A DNA stretch of 5,368 bases, taken from assembly GCA_002762845.1 (NCBI GenBank), contig PCYB01000072.1:1-5368 (forward strand). Reading direction: 5' to 3'. Shown here one piece after another: positions 5,349-5,368 of this stretch (the first letter of the stretch is position 1; the number at the start of each line of letters is the position of its first letter). The position numbers and the translations under genes were made by a program. The notes beneath the pieces are model-generated. The model was not told the origin of the DNA. It worked only from the letters and a program-made list of their open reading frames with translations, and did not search any database. This stretch comes from Candidatus Woesearchaeota archaeon CG10_big_fil_rev_8_21_14_0_10_36_11. Its GTDB lineage: Archaea; Nanobdellota; Nanobdellia; Woesearchaeales; GW2011-AR9.

Positions 5349-5368
5349 ATTTGTTGTTATGAAGTAGT

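Noticed and set aside
1..5368. CRISPR arrays, tRNA/rRNA genes, insertion sequences or attachment sites
   Set aside because: I saw no spaced repeats, cloverleaf, transposase motifs or terminal inverted repeats; genes fill almost the whole window.

Overview
The window looks archaeal. Its genes include a sliding-clamp PCNA, a DRG-type GTPase with a C-terminal TGS domain, a diphthamide-type ATP pyrophosphatase (Dph6) and a RibL-type FAD synthetase. All of these are archaeal or archaeal/eukaryotic in character. TATA-like boxes lie about 26 bases before predicted transcript starts, and several genes have no leader or ribosome binding site, which also fits an archaeon. The DNA is AT-rich and tightly packed. 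A DPANN-type archaeon (Woesearchaeota-like) is my best guess from the style of the proteins, but the window does not prove it.

Layout from left to right. Positions 1-113 hold no gene I recognise, only a small perfect hairpin and a TATA-like box. A DRG family GTPase follows (114-1211, +). It converges on a PP-loop synthetase of the asparagine synthase superfamily (1255-2142, -). That protein has no glutaminase domain and resembles the ASNSD1 family more than true AsnB. A 51-base gap containing one symmetrical TATA box separates it from the divergent dph6 (2194-2865, +). dph6 overlaps ribL (2862-3266, +) by four bases. A convergent 10-base gap leads to a membrane-anchored DsbA-like thiol oxidoreductase (3277-4029, -). 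Its upstream region (4030-4206) holds a perfect Shine-Dalgarno sequence, a TATA tract, an oligo-T terminator for the next gene and a doubtful 52-codon ORF on the other strand. Last come a three-helix PQ-loop (SemiSWEET-like) membrane protein (4207-4530, -) and pcna (4555-5301, -) with its promoter at the right edge.

Functionally this is mostly housekeeping: translation (DRG, and Dph6 acting on elongation factor 2), flavin cofactor synthesis (RibL), replication (PCNA) and cell-surface protein folding (DsbA-like). dph6-ribL and pcna-PQ-loop are the two likely co-transcribed pairs.

I found no mobile element, CRISPR array, tRNA or rRNA, and no clearly new multi-gene system. The points most worth following are the ASNSD1-like protein, which has Leu where asparagine synthetases have an essential Glu; the single palindromic TATA box that appears to drive it and dph6 symmetrically; the SemiSWEET-like protein that lacks both canonical sugar-pocket residues; and the contrast between leaderless and very short-leader transcripts.
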